The notes: generated by a model from the sequence alone, not told the origin. A stretch of 64,000 nt of DNA from Pseudomaricurvus hydrocarbonicus (GCF_011602365.1 NZ_JAAONZ010000009.1:112883-176882); one strand, 5' to 3'. Positions 8,705-18,323 are shown, counted from the first letter of the stretch. Program-made: numbers and translations.

Positions 8705-9706
8705 ATGGCAGGTACTAGTTTGCTGGCATTGCTGGATGATATTGCCAGTATGTTGGATGATATTTCCGCAATGACCAAAGTCACGGCCGGTAAAACCACG
8801 GGTTTACTGGGGGATGACTTGGCTTTAAACGCCAATCAATTGACGGGACTCAGGGCCGAGCGGGAGTTGCCGGTGGTGTGGGCGGTGGCTAAGGGGTCGT
8901 TCATCAACAAGGGGATCCTGCTGCCCTTGGCGTTCCTGATTTCTGCCTTCATTCCCTGGTTGATACAACCACTATTGATGTTGGGTGGCGCTTACCTGTG
9001 TTTTGAGGGCGCTGAGAAAGTCTGGCACTTTTTGGCTCGTGGTAAAAAACACACTACGCCGGCAGTGGTTGTTGCTGGAAACACCGCTCACGATGCAGCC
9101 GCTGCCCAGCTAACCGAAACCCGAAAACGCACAGAATCGACCCGTAATAAGTTGACTAAATCGCGCGAAGAGCTGCTGGTGTTCGAGAAAGATAAAATCA
9201 AAGGGGCCATTCGCACGGATTTTATCTTATCCGCTGAAATTATTGTCATTGCGTTGGGGACGGTTCAGCACATGGCGTTAATGGGGGCGATTGTTGTCGT
9301 CTCATTGATTGCTGTTCTCATGACAGTTGGGGTCTACAGTTTAGTTGCCGGGATCGTCAAACTGGACGATGTGGGACTGTATTTAATCACCAGAGCCGGT
9401 GACGATACGGGCGCGTTTTCGGCCAGGCTGGGACGTGGAATTTTAAGCATGTGCCCGGGTATGATGAAAACCTTATCCATTGTGGGGACACTGGCGATGT
9501 TCCTGGTGGGTGGCAGTATCCTCATGCATGGGGTTCCTGTTTTTGCGCATGGGGTGGAAGAGTGGTTTCATGCCCAGCATCTGGCAGCCTGGGTGAACTG
9601 GATCGGCATTTTGCTGGTCGAAATGCTGACGGGCCTGGTTCTCGGCAGTGTTTTGGTGGTTATCATTTCGGCCATCATGCCCGCCTTTCAAAAAGAAAAA
9701 GCTTAG
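8705..9706 (+). CDS. DUF808 (YedI-like) inner-membrane protein
   Basis: A 333-residue protein with the strongly conserved DUF808 N-terminus: MAGTSLLALLDDIASMLDD, then KTTGLLGDDLALNANQ, and the PLLMLGGAYLCFEGAEKVWH region. Several hydrophobic segments follow (about residues 70-95, 180-215, 255-280 and 300-325), giving an inner-membrane protein. A charged linker lies around residues 115-165. E. coli YedI belongs to this family and has no established function. The start ATG is the family-typical MAGTS. Upstream DNA carries the 18-bp tandem repeat and downstream DNA a 17-bp direct repeat, so it appears to be an independent transcription unit. Confidence 0.9.
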   Translation: MAGTSLLALLDDIASMLDDISAMTKVTAGKTTGLLGDDLALNANQLTGLRAERELPVVWAVAKGSFINKGILLPLAFLISAFIPWLIQPLLMLGGAYLCFEGAEKVWHFLARGKKHTTPAVVVAGNTAHDAAAAQLTETRKRTESTRNKLTKSREELLVFEKDKIKGAIRTDFILSAEIIVIALGTVQHMALMGAIVVVSLIAVLMTVGVYSLVAGIVKLDDVGLYLITRAGDDTGAFSARLGRGILSMCPGMMKTLSIVGTLAMFLVGGSILMHGVPVFAHGVEEWFHAQHLAAWVNWIGILLVEMLTGLVLGSVLVVIISAIMPAFQKEKA

Positions 9707-9777
9707 AGGCGAGGGTGTTGATGTCTCTGGACTTCGATGCGCCCAAGGCTCAATGCAATCAACAGTTCAAGGCAGTC

Positions 9778-9811
9778 CACAGCTCAGTGAAATTCACAGC
9801 TCAGTAAAATC
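9778..9811. repeat. 17-bp tandem direct repeat
   Basis: Two adjacent units, CACAGCTCAGTGAAATT (9778-9794) and CACAGCTCAGTAAAATC (9795-9811), differing at two positions. They lie 72 bases after the DUF808 stop and 29 bases before the phosphatase-like lipoprotein start, in its likely promoter or leader. Confidence 0.75.
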
Positions 9812-9840
9812 AGAATTTTAGCCAATGAGGGTAGGTGTTT

Positions 9841-10461
9841 ATGCTATATAAGAAAAGTGTTCAAGGGCTCACTTGGCAGGCTGGTATTAACGCCTCAGCC
9901 GCAGTATTGCTCTGCGTATCCACGTTGAGTGTTATTGGCTGTACTTCTGAGGCGAATAAGGATCAGGCGCCTGGTGAATCGGTGCACGTGCCAGACCCAC
10001 AGCAAGCGGCGTCCATTCAGCAGTTGTCGATTCAAAATTTGCACCACCCGGAATCAGGCGTCTACTCCAGTGGTCAGCCCACCAAAGACGACTTCATTAA
10101 ACTCGCGGATGCCGGAGTCAAAAACATTATTAATTTGCGCCCAGATGATGAACTGGACTGGAATGAAGGCGAGTATGTAGAGCTGTTAGGGATGAACTAC
10201 TATTCTCTGCCGATCACCACAGCTGATGATCTGACCGTCACCAACGCCACCGTGCTCGATGCCCTGTTGCGCAACCTTGACGGTGAAACGACCCTGGTGC
10301 ACTGCTCGAGTGGTAATCGGGTGGGAGGTCTGATTGCCGTGCGTGAGGCAGCGATCTATGGGAAAGATACAGAAGCTGCGCTGGAAACGGGTGAGGCATG
10401 GGGGCTGACGCGCCTGAAGCCCATTGTTGAAAAAATCCTCAAGGCCGAAAACCCGGAATAA
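9841..10461 (+). CDS. Lipoprotein with tyrosine/dual-specificity phosphatase-like domain
   Basis: A 206-residue protein counted from the ATG at 9841; a GTG six bases earlier is also possible. GAGGGTAGG lies just upstream. The signal peptide ends in a lipobox VIGC (Cys34), so it is a membrane-anchored periplasmic protein. The domain starts with the SGVYSSGQPTKDDF motif common to DUF442/dual-specificity-phosphatase-like proteins, then VKNIINLRPDDEL and the active-site loop VHCSSGNRVGG (Cys155, Arg160). The spacing is Cys-x4-Arg, one residue shorter than the classical HCx5R. This is shared with the DUF442-type subgroup, so a phosphatase function is likely but not certain. A minus-strand gene follows convergently. 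Confidence 0.8.
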   Translation: MLYKKSVQGLTWQAGINASAAVLLCVSTLSVIGCTSEANKDQAPGESVHVPDPQQAASIQQLSIQNLHHPESGVYSSGQPTKDDFIKLADAGVKNIINLRPDDELDWNEGEYVELLGMNYYSLPITTADDLTVTNATVLDALLRNLDGETTLVHCSSGNRVGGLIAVREAAIYGKDTEAALETGEAWGLTRLKPIVEKILKAENPE

Positions 10462-10527
10462 ACACTTCGGGGATGGCGGCCTCGTTCACTCCTTTGTGTC
10501 ACGCCGTAGTTCAAATCTATTGCCAAT

Positions 10528-10554
10528 AGGGTTCAAGTCAGTGAATTGAACCCT
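10528..10554. other. Hairpin between convergent genes
   Basis: Perfect 9-base arms AGGGTTCAA / TTGAACCCT around a 9-base loop, midway between the ends of two convergent genes. There is no T-tract on either strand, so it may be an mRNA 3'-end stabiliser or a Rho-linked terminator rather than an intrinsic one. Confidence 0.5.
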
Positions 10555-10586
10555 GGCCCGAGTGCACTAAACCGACAGCGCAACGC

Positions 10587-12299
10587 CTATTCGGACTCTA
10601 TGCTGGAGGGTGTCGTGGCCTTGCTGGTTGGGAGGTCCGCCGTACTGCCCGGTTCCTCGTTTAACACCTTATCGGCTTGCGACAGGTCAGCATCCAGAGG
10701 CTGGGAGGTTTCAGTATCATCGGCAGGCACGGCCTTGGTTTCATCTTTCGCAGCAATGCCGATATGGTAGGCCGCAAAACCCGGCAACATCACCTGGTTG
10801 AGGGCCATGCCTAAAATGCGGCCTTGGTGTGGAGACACCACATCGTGACTGACATTCGTAATGGGGTCAGTGACCGTGCCCAGGACATCACCGGCACTGA
10901 TTTTTTCACCAAGCCGCGCCTTACTGAACAGGATGCCGCCATGATTGACCCGAATCCAGCTGGATTGGTAATACACCGGCTCGGGTTTGCCCCAAAAGCT
11001 GAACTTTTTGATCATACCCATGCTGTTGAGGAGAGTCTGAACCCCCGCAACGCCGTGACTGACAATGCTTTCCTGAAGTCGGTTGGGGCCTCCGGCCTCC
11101 AGAGTGACGGCGGGGATGCCATTTTCAGCGGCCGCACGGCGCAATGTGCCTTCCGCTCCCGTGCTGTGCAGTACGACGGTCGCACCAAAGTTATGGGTTA
11201 ACTTGGCAATGTCCTTGTCCCGCAGGTCTGCTCGCAGTTGAGGTAAATTCGTTCGATCGAAAGAGCCGGTGTGTAAATCCACCAGAGCATCACAATGACT
11301 GATGACGCTGTTGAAAAAGGAATGTGCGATCCGGGATGCTGAACTGCCGGTATCATTGCCTGGAAAATAGCGATTGAGGTCACGGCGATCGGCCAGGTAA
11401 CGGGAGTTTCGGCGGAAGCCTTGCAGGTTCACAATGGGGACACCAATGACTGCGCCGGACACTTCTTGCGGATCAAGACTATAAAGGACGCGACGTACAA
11501 TCTCGATCCCGTTCAATTCATCCCCGTGGACTGCGGCGGTCAGGCACAGGGTCGGGCCGTTTTTTGCTCCGTTGACCACCAGTACAGGGGTGGGCATGGA
11601 AAGCCCTTCAAACGACAGACTGGGGGACCAGGCTAAACGAGTCGACGTCGAGGGCGGTACCTTGGTGCCGAGGATTAGCAGCGTATCGGCTGCTGGAATG
11701 TTTGCACTCAGCTCGGTTTGTGGCGTTTGGTCTGCGGTAGGCTTGGGGGTTTGTTTTGGGGTTGCATCATCTGCTGGCACGCCAGCTTCAGCCGCAGTTT
11801 TGGTTGCGGCCGCACCTTCTCCGGCGCTCGGCCGTCCAATCGCAGGGGGTTCGGTATGGGGGGGCTCTTCAACCGCGTTCAAGTCTTCTGTGGAAATGGG
11901 TTCGGCAAGATCGACGCTTTTGGCTTCGGGGACTGCCTGATCCGTTTCGGGGGGAGACGCGGGGCCACTGTCAGCCAGAGAGAGCGCTGCGCCCTGGCTG
12001 ACAGTGGCGGCGTTGGTTGTGCGCGTTGGATTGTCGATACCAATGTGGGTGTTGTCACGGGGTGCGGAGGTTTTGACAATCAGTGTTCTGGCTTCTTCAG
12101 CAATATTTCGGGCTTCGATTTCATTCGCTACCGCCGCGTGACTGAAAAAAGCGACCGTTGCGGCACATAGCAACAGGCGACGCAAAGAGAATGATAGGTC
12201 TTTTACGGACAAACCTGAAATTTGATTAACAGGAGAGTGAAAAGGATCTTCCCTTTTTTGAACTTGTTTTTGAAAAAACGTTGCGCGCTTAATGGTCAT
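10587..12299 (-). CDS. Secreted succinylglutamate desuccinylase/aspartoacylase-family metallohydrolase
   Basis: A 570-residue protein. A long N-terminal n-region leads into a signal segment (LRRLLLCAATVAFFSHAAVA, about residues 38-57), then a Pro/Ala/Thr-rich disordered linker to about residue 195. The catalytic M14-type AstE/AspA domain follows: AAVHGDELNG supplies the zinc ligands His and Glu, DLHTG the third ligand His, and RRDLNRYFPG the substrate-binding Arg/Asn pair typical of the family. The C-terminal part (about residues 415-520) reads as the beta-barrel domain seen in longer bacterial members. Known family members cleave N-acyl amino acids. Secretion and the long linker are unusual, and the substrate may be extracellular. 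The distant upstream ATG was kept because no better start was seen. Confidence 0.82.
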   Translation of the reverse strand: MTIKRATFFQKQVQKREDPFHSPVNQISGLSVKDLSFSLRRLLLCAATVAFFSHAAVANEIEARNIAEEARTLIVKTSAPRDNTHIGIDNPTRTTNAATVSQGAALSLADSGPASPPETDQAVPEAKSVDLAEPISTEDLNAVEEPPHTEPPAIGRPSAGEGAAATKTAAEAGVPADDATPKQTPKPTADQTPQTELSANIPAADTLLILGTKVPPSTSTRLAWSPSLSFEGLSMPTPVLVVNGAKNGPTLCLTAAVHGDELNGIEIVRRVLYSLDPQEVSGAVIGVPIVNLQGFRRNSRYLADRRDLNRYFPGNDTGSSASRIAHSFFNSVISHCDALVDLHTGSFDRTNLPQLRADLRDKDIAKLTHNFGATVVLHSTGAEGTLRRAAAENGIPAVTLEAGGPNRLQESIVSHGVAGVQTLLNSMGMIKKFSFWGKPEPVYYQSSWIRVNHGGILFSKARLGEKISAGDVLGTVTDPITNVSHDVVSPHQGRILGMALNQVMLPGFAAYHIGIAAKDETKAVPADDTETSQPLDADLSQADKVLNEEPGSTADLPTSKATTPSSIESE

Positions 12300-13009
12300 T
12301 AATTGATAAACCTGAGGCCATAGCCGTGTTAAGAATAGTCTCTCGCTGTTAACTTAAAAAGTGTTATATGCGGTTGCCCCAATTATATCTAAAAATTGAT
12401 CAAAAGTGCGCTAAATAATAAAAAATGCTGTGAGTACGAGGCTTGTTATTAAAATGAAACAGACGACAAAAATTGAAACTATTAGGTCAAAAGTGGTCGG
12501 AAAGTTCCCTTTTGCTTTGTTGTTGTCTGCCCGGGCTTTGTGGAAGCCAGAGCTGAAATTTAGCTTTACGCAATAGTACTGCAGCATGGTTTGTTGCCAC
12601 AGTTGCTGTGTAACTTAAATGCGCCAGCTCTCCGGTAGCGATATGTTGGAAATATCATTACCAGGAAGAAAAGCGCTCAGGGAAGTTAAGAGATATAGCG
12701 AGAAACCAGAATCAATAGGGAAGGGTTCACTTTAGCCGGAGGCGTGCTGGGATGAGTGGAAAAACGGGATGCTCGTTGAAAGTTTCGAGTGATTTTTTTG
12801 ATGGCATGTTTGCAAAGATAAAGTTCGATGATGTGCCGTGACACCATTTTTAAAATGCTGCGGACGGAGTCGCGTTTTCGCTATTAGTAATGGAGCTTCC
12901 GCCTTCCACAACCTGTTCGTCAACAGGTTGTGGTTTGTCAGTCATCTTCAGTGTTTGGAGTGGGCCGCTCGGTGAAGGCGTGATTTCGATTTGCTTCCTC
13001 GATTGAATG
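12300..13009. other. 710-base intergenic region, AT-rich, no convincing gene
   Basis: AT-rich from about 12340 to 12480, consistent with the promoter of the minus-strand metallohydrolase gene. The remainder separates it from the 3' end of the permease gene. It contains one strong hairpin (listed separately). No RNA gene or coding frame could be supported. It is long for this window, so a small RNA cannot be excluded. Confidence 0.4.
12906..12933. other. Strong hairpin downstream of sugar permease gene
   Basis: Perfect 12-base stem CCACAACCTGTT / AACAGGTTGTGG with tetraloop CGTC, 77 bases beyond the stop codon of the minus-strand permease. There is no U-tract in the permease direction; on the plus strand only TTTG follows. 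It probably marks the 3' end of the permease mRNA. Confidence 0.6.
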
Positions 13010-14299
13010 TTACTTGCCGGGTCCAGTGACGTTCTCCGTGGCAGTCACACACGTTGTTGCAATTTGTGGCAATGACCCTTTTTGGGGTTTGCAGCCTTTC
13101 AGACCGTAGTGGGTAATGTAGATGTAACATATCAGTGGTAGGTAAAAGGCCAGTTGCAGGCCCACGGCATCAGCAAACATGCCATGAAGGACGGGAATAA
13201 TGGCTCCGCCAACAATGGCGCAACACAGGATTCCGGAGCCATGACTGGTTGCCGATCCAAGTTGGTTTAGAGCGAGACTGAAAATCACAGGGTACATGAT
13301 AGAGTTAAAGAACCCCACTGCGAGGATGCTCCACATCGCGGTTGAACCCTCGCTATTAATAGCAATGGCAATCAAGAGCGCCGCCATACAGCTGTTAAAC
13401 GCCAACACCTTGCCCGCGGGAATTTGACGCATTAGGGCTGCACCGATAAAACGGCCCACCATGGCACCGCCCCAGTAGTAGGTTATGTATTTTGCCGCCT
13501 GGGGTTCAGGCAGTCCCGCGATATTGGCTTCGCCTAAAAAATTGACTAAAAAACTCCCAATAGAAACTTCGGCGCCAACATAAACGAAAATCCCCACAGC
13601 GCCTAACACCAGGTGACGATGAGACCATGCCGAGTCGCGTGAAGAGCCCGCATCTTCCCGGTAGGTGATTTTGGGGAGTCTCACGCAATAGAAAATGAGC
13701 GCGAGGCCGGCCAGAGTCAAACCTAAAAATACATAGGGCCCTTTTACGCTGGCGGCTTCATTGCCGGCGGTAGCCGCCGATAAGATCAGAACGGCGCCGA
13801 ACCAGGGCGCGATGGTTGTGCCCAAGGAATTAAAAGCCTGCGTCAGAGTCAACCGACTGGAGGCGGTGCCAGCGGAACCTAATGCCGTTACATAAGGATT
13901 GGCGGACACCTGAAGGATAGTAATGCCTGAGGCCAGGACGAACAGCGCCATCAGAAACAGCGGGTAGGTGTGATACGAACCCGCAGGAATGAACAAAAAG
14001 CACCCGATGCTGGCAATGGCCAAGCCGATCACGATGCCGTGTTGGTAACCGATTTTTTTTATCAGTCGGCCGGCGGGGATTGAGACTACAAAATAGGCAC
14101 CAAAAAAACAAAATTGAACCAGCATGGCCTGGGTGTAGCTCAGGTCGAAGGCCGTTTTCAGGTGGGGAATTAATATGTCATTTAAGCATGTGATGAACCC
14201 CCACATAAAAAACAGGCTGGTTAAGGTCACCAATGCAAAGGTGTAATTGGAAGAGGTGGGTTCGTCGATTTCTACGTTGGTGGCAATCACTTCAGCCAT
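13010..14299 (-). CDS. Sugar MFS permease, FucP/glucose-galactose transporter family
   Basis: A 429-residue protein with twelve predicted membrane helices and the fucose/glucose-galactose:H+ symporter signatures: [21 protein letters not shown] at helix 1, [17 protein letters not shown] after helix 2, and [17 protein letters not shown] at helix 4. These place it in the FHS subfamily of MFS sugar importers, acting in the inner membrane. The C-terminus ends in a soluble 35-residue tail. It is divergent from the GH3 beta-glucosidase gene across a 277-base shared promoter region. A sensible reading is uptake of the glucose or galactose released by that enzyme. The specificity is inferred from family and neighbour only. 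Confidence 0.9.
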   Translation of the reverse strand: MAEVIATNVEIDEPTSSNYTFALVTLTSLFFMWGFITCLNDILIPHLKTAFDLSYTQAMLVQFCFFGAYFVVSIPAGRLIKKIGYQHGIVIGLAIASIGCFLFIPAGSYHTYPLFLMALFVLASGITILQVSANPYVTALGSAGTASSRLTLTQAFNSLGTTIAPWFGAVLILSAATAGNEAASVKGPYVFLGLTLAGLALIFYCVRLPKITYREDAGSSRDSAWSHRHLVLGAVGIFVYVGAEVSIGSFLVNFLGEANIAGLPEPQAAKYITYYWGGAMVGRFIGAALMRQIPAGKVLAFNSCMAALLIAIAINSEGSTAMWSILAVGFFNSIMYPVIFSLALNQLGSATSHGSGILCCAIVGGAIIPVLHGMFADAVGLQLAFYLPLICYIYITHYGLKGCKPQKGSLPQIATTCVTATENVTGPGK

Positions 14300-14576
14300 A
14301 GGGTTCTCCGGATCGTTTTTTATCGTGGGTGCATTTAAGGGGTATTTGGTGCTCTTTAAGTCCGTCGATTTTTCCGCGTACAGGATTAGGACGCATGGCG
14401 GTTTGAATTCCGCCCGCGCAATATTTTATCGCTAACCCGGGTGAGTTCAGACGGCCAGGCTGGTGCTATTGCCGGATGTTTTGTGAGTCGGGCCTGGGGG
14501 AGTCAGGTGCCGGGGCGGATTGCAGAGGACTGTGCGTCTTACAAGAAGCTGATACAAACAGATTACTGGGGGGCAA

Positions 14577-17237
14577 ATGAACAAATACCAAAAGATAGGT
14601 CAAGCCACGTTGGCACTGTGTGTTGTGATGATGTGCCTGCAGGGGTGTGATAGCGACATCACCGATGAGGCAACGGCGTCAACGGTGCTGCATCCGCCAG
14701 GCCGTTCCCAGGCAACGGTCAACGCTGCAGTCTCGGGCGTGTCAGCAGTGTCGGGTGGGGCGCAAGCCGCCGAGTGGCCCAATGTGGTCTCGGCGGTTGA
14801 CCGTGATGCGGCGGTAGAAAACCGGGTGACGATGTTACTGGACAAGCTCACGCTAGAGGAAAAGGTGGGGCAGATCATCCAGCCTGAAATTAAATTTATC
14901 ACTCCGGAGCAAGTAAAAAAATACCACATTGGCTCGGTTCTTAATGGTGGTGGGACCGCGCCAAACAACAATAAATTTGCGCCGGTCTCAGAGTGGGTAG
15001 CGATGGCCGATGCGTACTACACGGCTTCTGTGGCCGGCAATGGCGCGGGAGTTCCGCTGATCTGGGGCAGTGATGCGGTTCATGGTCACAATAACGTAGT
15101 CGGTGCTACGCTGTTTCCTCACAACATTGGCCTCGGTGCAGCTCGGGATAAGGATTTAATTCATCGCATCGGCGAGGCAACGGCACAGGAAGTGGCGGTG
15201 ACCGGCATTGACTGGACTTTTGCCCCTACCGTGGCCGTGGCGCGCGATGATCGTTGGGGGCGAACTTTTGAAAGCTATTCAGAAGATCCGGAAATCGTTC
15301 GGGGGTACGCCAGGGAAATGGTGCAGGGCTTGCAGGGCGTCGGTGATCAGCTGCTGAATGAAACTCATGTGGTGGCCACGGCCAAGCATTTTCTCGGGGA
15401 CGGCGGTACCGACCGGGGCATTGATCGCGGGGATACCCAGGTGTCAGAGTCGGAATTATTGACGATTCATGCGGCCGGCTTTATTGCCGCTCTTGAAGCC
15501 GGTGTGCAAACCGTTATGGCCTCCTTTAACAGTTGGAACGGTGTGAAGATGCACGGCAGTCAGTATTTGTTGACCGATATTCTCAAGGGGAAGCTGGGTT
15601 TTGATGGGTTTGTGGTCGGTGATTGGAACGGTCATCGTCAGGTCCCGGGCTGCAGTGTCACCAGTTGTCCCCAGGCCATTAACGCCGGGCTGGATATGTT
15701 TATGGTGCCCAGCGACTGGCAGAAACTCTATGAGAACACGCTGCAGCAGGTGCGAACCGGCAAGATCAGCAGGGCGCGTCTCGACGATGCCGTCAGCCGT
15801 ATTCTTCGAGTGAAGGTGCGCGCCGGGCTGATGGACAAGGGGCTGGTGTCCAGGCGATCGCTGTCAGCCAAGCCGGAGTTGATGGGAGGCTTCGGGCACC
15901 GCGCTCTGGCTCGTGAAGCGGTTAGAAAATCCCTGGTCTTACTCAAAAATAATGGCGCTCTGCTGCCCATCAATCCCGCACAAAAAATTCTTCTGGCCGG
16001 CAGTGGTGCGAATGACATTGGCAAGCAAAGCGGCGGCTGGACCCTGTCCTGGCAGGGGACGGGCAATACCCGTGAGGATTTTCCCGGCGCCACATCCATT
16101 TTTGACGGTTTCCGAAAAGTGATACTTGAGGCCGGAGGCAAGGTGGAGCTGAGTCTGAATGGCAGTTATTTGGAGCCACCGGATGTCGCTGTCGTCGTTA
16201 TTGGTGAAAACCCATACGCCGAATGGCACGGGGATATAGCGTCTATTGAATATCAGTACGGTGTCAAAGAAGATCTGGCGCTGTTGAAAAGGCTCAAGCA
16301 GGCGGGGATTCCTGTCGTTACGGTGTTTCTTTCCGGCAGACCCCTGTGGGTGAATAAAGAGATCAACCTGTCGGATGCCTTTGTGGCGGCATGGTTGCCG
16401 GGCTCTGAAGGCGATGGCGTTGCGGATGTGCTGGTGGGGGACAAACAGGGTAAGGCGCGATATGACTTTGTGGGTAAATTGTCATTTTCCTGGCCGAAGT
16501 ATGTTCACCAAACGCCACTCAATCATCGGGATCCGGATTATGACCCGCTGTTTGCCTATGGTTATGGCCTGAGCTATTCGGACTCCACAGTGATGGCCGC
16601 GGATTTACCGGAAGCAACGACACTGCCAAGCAGTGGTGAACTGGAGGATGCATGGTTGTTTGTGTCGAGAACCTTGTCACCCTGGGGGCTGTTCATCGCC
16701 AGCGGCTCAGGCGATCCGGTCGAAGCCACCGGAAACAGCCACCTCAGTGGTGACAATGAAAACCTCAGCGTACTCTCCGTCGATAAGGAATCACAGGAAG
16801 ACGCGCGAAAAATTCGCTGGCTGGGGCTGGAGCAAGGGCGTGCCTACCTGGCCGCGAAAAACCCTCAGGATTTATCCGCCTTCGCCCAGCGCAATGGGTA
16901 TTTACAGTTGGATTTGCAAGTCACAGAGGCCCCATCAAGCTCGGTGATGGCGGCCATCGGGTGCGGCGAAGGTTGTGAAGTCGCAACGTCGCTGGATTCG
17001 ATATTGCGCGAATGGCCTCTGGGAACATGGCGTTCGGTGACAATTGATTTGCAGTGCTTCCACAATGACCGCATGGACTTCAGTCGCGTGAACGTGCCGT
17101 TCTCCCTGTCGACGGAGGGCAGCCTCACCGTATCGGTGGCCAATGTGAAAATCATCCCCCGAACCGCCGACCCGTCTTCTGCGACCCGGCTAGTGGGCTC
17201 CTCTGAGCAGGTTGCACTCAGTTGCAGTGGTAGCTGA
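14577..17237 (+). CDS. GH3 family beta-glucosidase/exo-beta-glucan glucohydrolase, lipoprotein
   Basis: An 886-residue protein with a lipoprotein signal ending in LQGC (Cys24), so it is attached to the cell envelope. The GH3 N-terminal TIM-barrel domain spans about residues 80-420: PLIWGSDAVHGHNNV, the KHFLGDGGTDRGIDRGDT substrate loop, and the nucleophile in GFVVGDWNG (Asp349). The GH3 C-terminal alpha/beta sandwich (about 455-650) contains VIGENPYAEWHGD and SGRPLW. A further C-terminal beta domain (about 690-870) resembles the galactose-binding-like domain of ExoP-type enzymes. It hydrolyses terminal glucose from beta-glucans or cellodextrins (family knowledge). It is divergent from a sugar permease and is followed at 3 bases by a DUF4380 gene, forming a small glucan-use unit. 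Confidence 0.95.
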   Translation: MNKYQKIGQATLALCVVMMCLQGCDSDITDEATASTVLHPPGRSQATVNAAVSGVSAVSGGAQAAEWPNVVSAVDRDAAVENRVTMLLDKLTLEEKVGQIIQPEIKFITPEQVKKYHIGSVLNGGGTAPNNNKFAPVSEWVAMADAYYTASVAGNGAGVPLIWGSDAVHGHNNVVGATLFPHNIGLGAARDKDLIHRIGEATAQEVAVTGIDWTFAPTVAVARDDRWGRTFESYSEDPEIVRGYAREMVQGLQGVGDQLLNETHVVATAKHFLGDGGTDRGIDRGDTQVSESELLTIHAAGFIAALEAGVQTVMASFNSWNGVKMHGSQYLLTDILKGKLGFDGFVVGDWNGHRQVPGCSVTSCPQAINAGLDMFMVPSDWQKLYENTLQQVRTGKISRARLDDAVSRILRVKVRAGLMDKGLVSRRSLSAKPELMGGFGHRALAREAVRKSLVLLKNNGALLPINPAQKILLAGSGANDIGKQSGGWTLSWQGTGNTREDFPGATSIFDGFRKVILEAGGKVELSLNGSYLEPPDVAVVVIGENPYAEWHGDIASIEYQYGVKEDLALLKRLKQAGIPVVTVFLSGRPLWVNKEINLSDAFVAAWLPGSEGDGVADVLVGDKQGKARYDFVGKLSFSWPKYVHQTPLNHRDPDYDPLFAYGYGLSYSDSTVMAADLPEATTLPSSGELEDAWLFVSRTLSPWGLFIASGSGDPVEATGNSHLSGDNENLSVLSVDKESQEDARKIRWLGLEQGRAYLAAKNPQDLSAFAQRNGYLQLDLQVTEAPSSSVMAAIGCGEGCEVATSLDSILREWPLGTWRSVTIDLQCFHNDRMDFSRVNVPFSLSTEGSLTVSVANVKIIPRTADPSSATRLVGSSEQVALSCSGS

Positions 17238-17240
17238 GTG

Positions 17241-18203
17241 ATGTCGGAAAATACGCAACGGCTCAGCGTGGTGTGTGACCGGTCTGCTTTCTCGATGTTT
17301 CGTTACTGGCTCAGGGTGACGGTGTGCATCGGCATGATCCAATGTGCGTCCGCGGACTCAGAGGCTCGGCAGGGTGAAGGTTCAGCGGTGTTACTGGGAA
17401 CGTCACAACGCTCAATCACGGTTGAACCGGAAACGGGAGGACGAATCAGTTCTTTTAAGGTGGCCGGACGAGAGTTTTTGTACGGCAAATCTGCCGCAAC
17501 AGCGGGGAGTAACAATTGGGGGTCTACCTTTTGGGTGAGCCCGCAGAGCCTTTGGAATTGGCCTCCCGTTCCAGAGCACGACAGTTTGCCGTATGGCATT
17601 CGACAGCTTCAGGCCCGGAGCCTGTCCCTGGTGGGTCGCCCGGGCTTGGGGGTTCAGCTCTCGAAAGAGATTGAATTGCCCTCCGGTGATCAACATCGGG
17701 TGAAATTAACCTATCGTCTGCAAGCGGCGAAACATTTCAGCGAAATTGCGGCATGGGAGGTCACAAGAGTCCGGCGAAGAGGCTTGGTGCTTTTCCCGGC
17801 TCGGGCATCCAGCCTGGCAATACCGATGGGAGACGTGTCGTATCAGGCTTCAGATAAAGTGGTATGGATTGATCTGGACAGTCAGGACAAGCCTCCAGAA
17901 GGTAAATTGACCGCCAATGGGGTGGAGGGGTGGCTGGCCTGGATTGATCGCGGCGTAGTTTTCATGAAACGCTACCCACGGGTTGACGCTGATCGTGTGG
18001 CCACCGGTGAAGGTGATGTGGAAGTGTATTTAAGTGGTCAGCAGGAGTACATGGAATTGGAGGTGCAAAGTGCGGCACAGACCCTGGCTGAGGGGGACAG
18101 TTTGTCCTGGGAGGTGCACTGGTTGGTGGCGGACGTGCCGGAAGGGCTTCGGGTTGAGGTGGGCAATGCCGAGTTAGTCAACTGGTTAAGGACGCTGAGG
18201 TAA
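17241..18203 (+). CDS. DUF4380 family protein, exported
   Basis: A 320-residue protein of the DUF4380 family, with beta-sandwich features similar to aldose-epimerase-like or carbohydrate-binding folds: TVEPETGGRISSFKVAGREF, NNWGSTFWVSPQSLWNWPP and VKLTYRLQAAKHFSEIAAWE. The ATG at 17241 lies 3 bases after the GH3 stop, indicating translational coupling; a GTG at 17238 is also open. An internal ATG at 17295 (MFRYWLRVTVCIGM) gives a cleaner signal peptide ending in CASA, so either start exports the protein. The family function is unknown. Coupling to the glucosidase suggests sugar binding or mutarotation in the periplasm. Confidence 0.8.
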   Translation: MSENTQRLSVVCDRSAFSMFRYWLRVTVCIGMIQCASADSEARQGEGSAVLLGTSQRSITVEPETGGRISSFKVAGREFLYGKSAATAGSNNWGSTFWVSPQSLWNWPPVPEHDSLPYGIRQLQARSLSLVGRPGLGVQLSKEIELPSGDQHRVKLTYRLQAAKHFSEIAAWEVTRVRRRGLVLFPARASSLAIPMGDVSYQASDKVVWIDLDSQDKPPEGKLTANGVEGWLAWIDRGVVFMKRYPRVDADRVATGEGDVEVYLSGQQEYMELEVQSAAQTLAEGDSLSWEVHWLVADVPEGLRVEVGNAELVNWLRTLR

Positions 18204-18323
18204 ACCGGGCCACAATCAGAAACAGTTGATGTCCCTTATGGGGATGAGTAGTATCTGATCTCTTAGGGAGTCATAGACGACTCAGGTACCTTATACCTTC
18301 CCCAATACATCAAGTCGTTGATG

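Noticed and set aside
12732..12923. 63-codon minus-strand open frame
   Set aside because: It begins inside the 12906-12933 hairpin, has no ribosome-binding site and no protein-like features.
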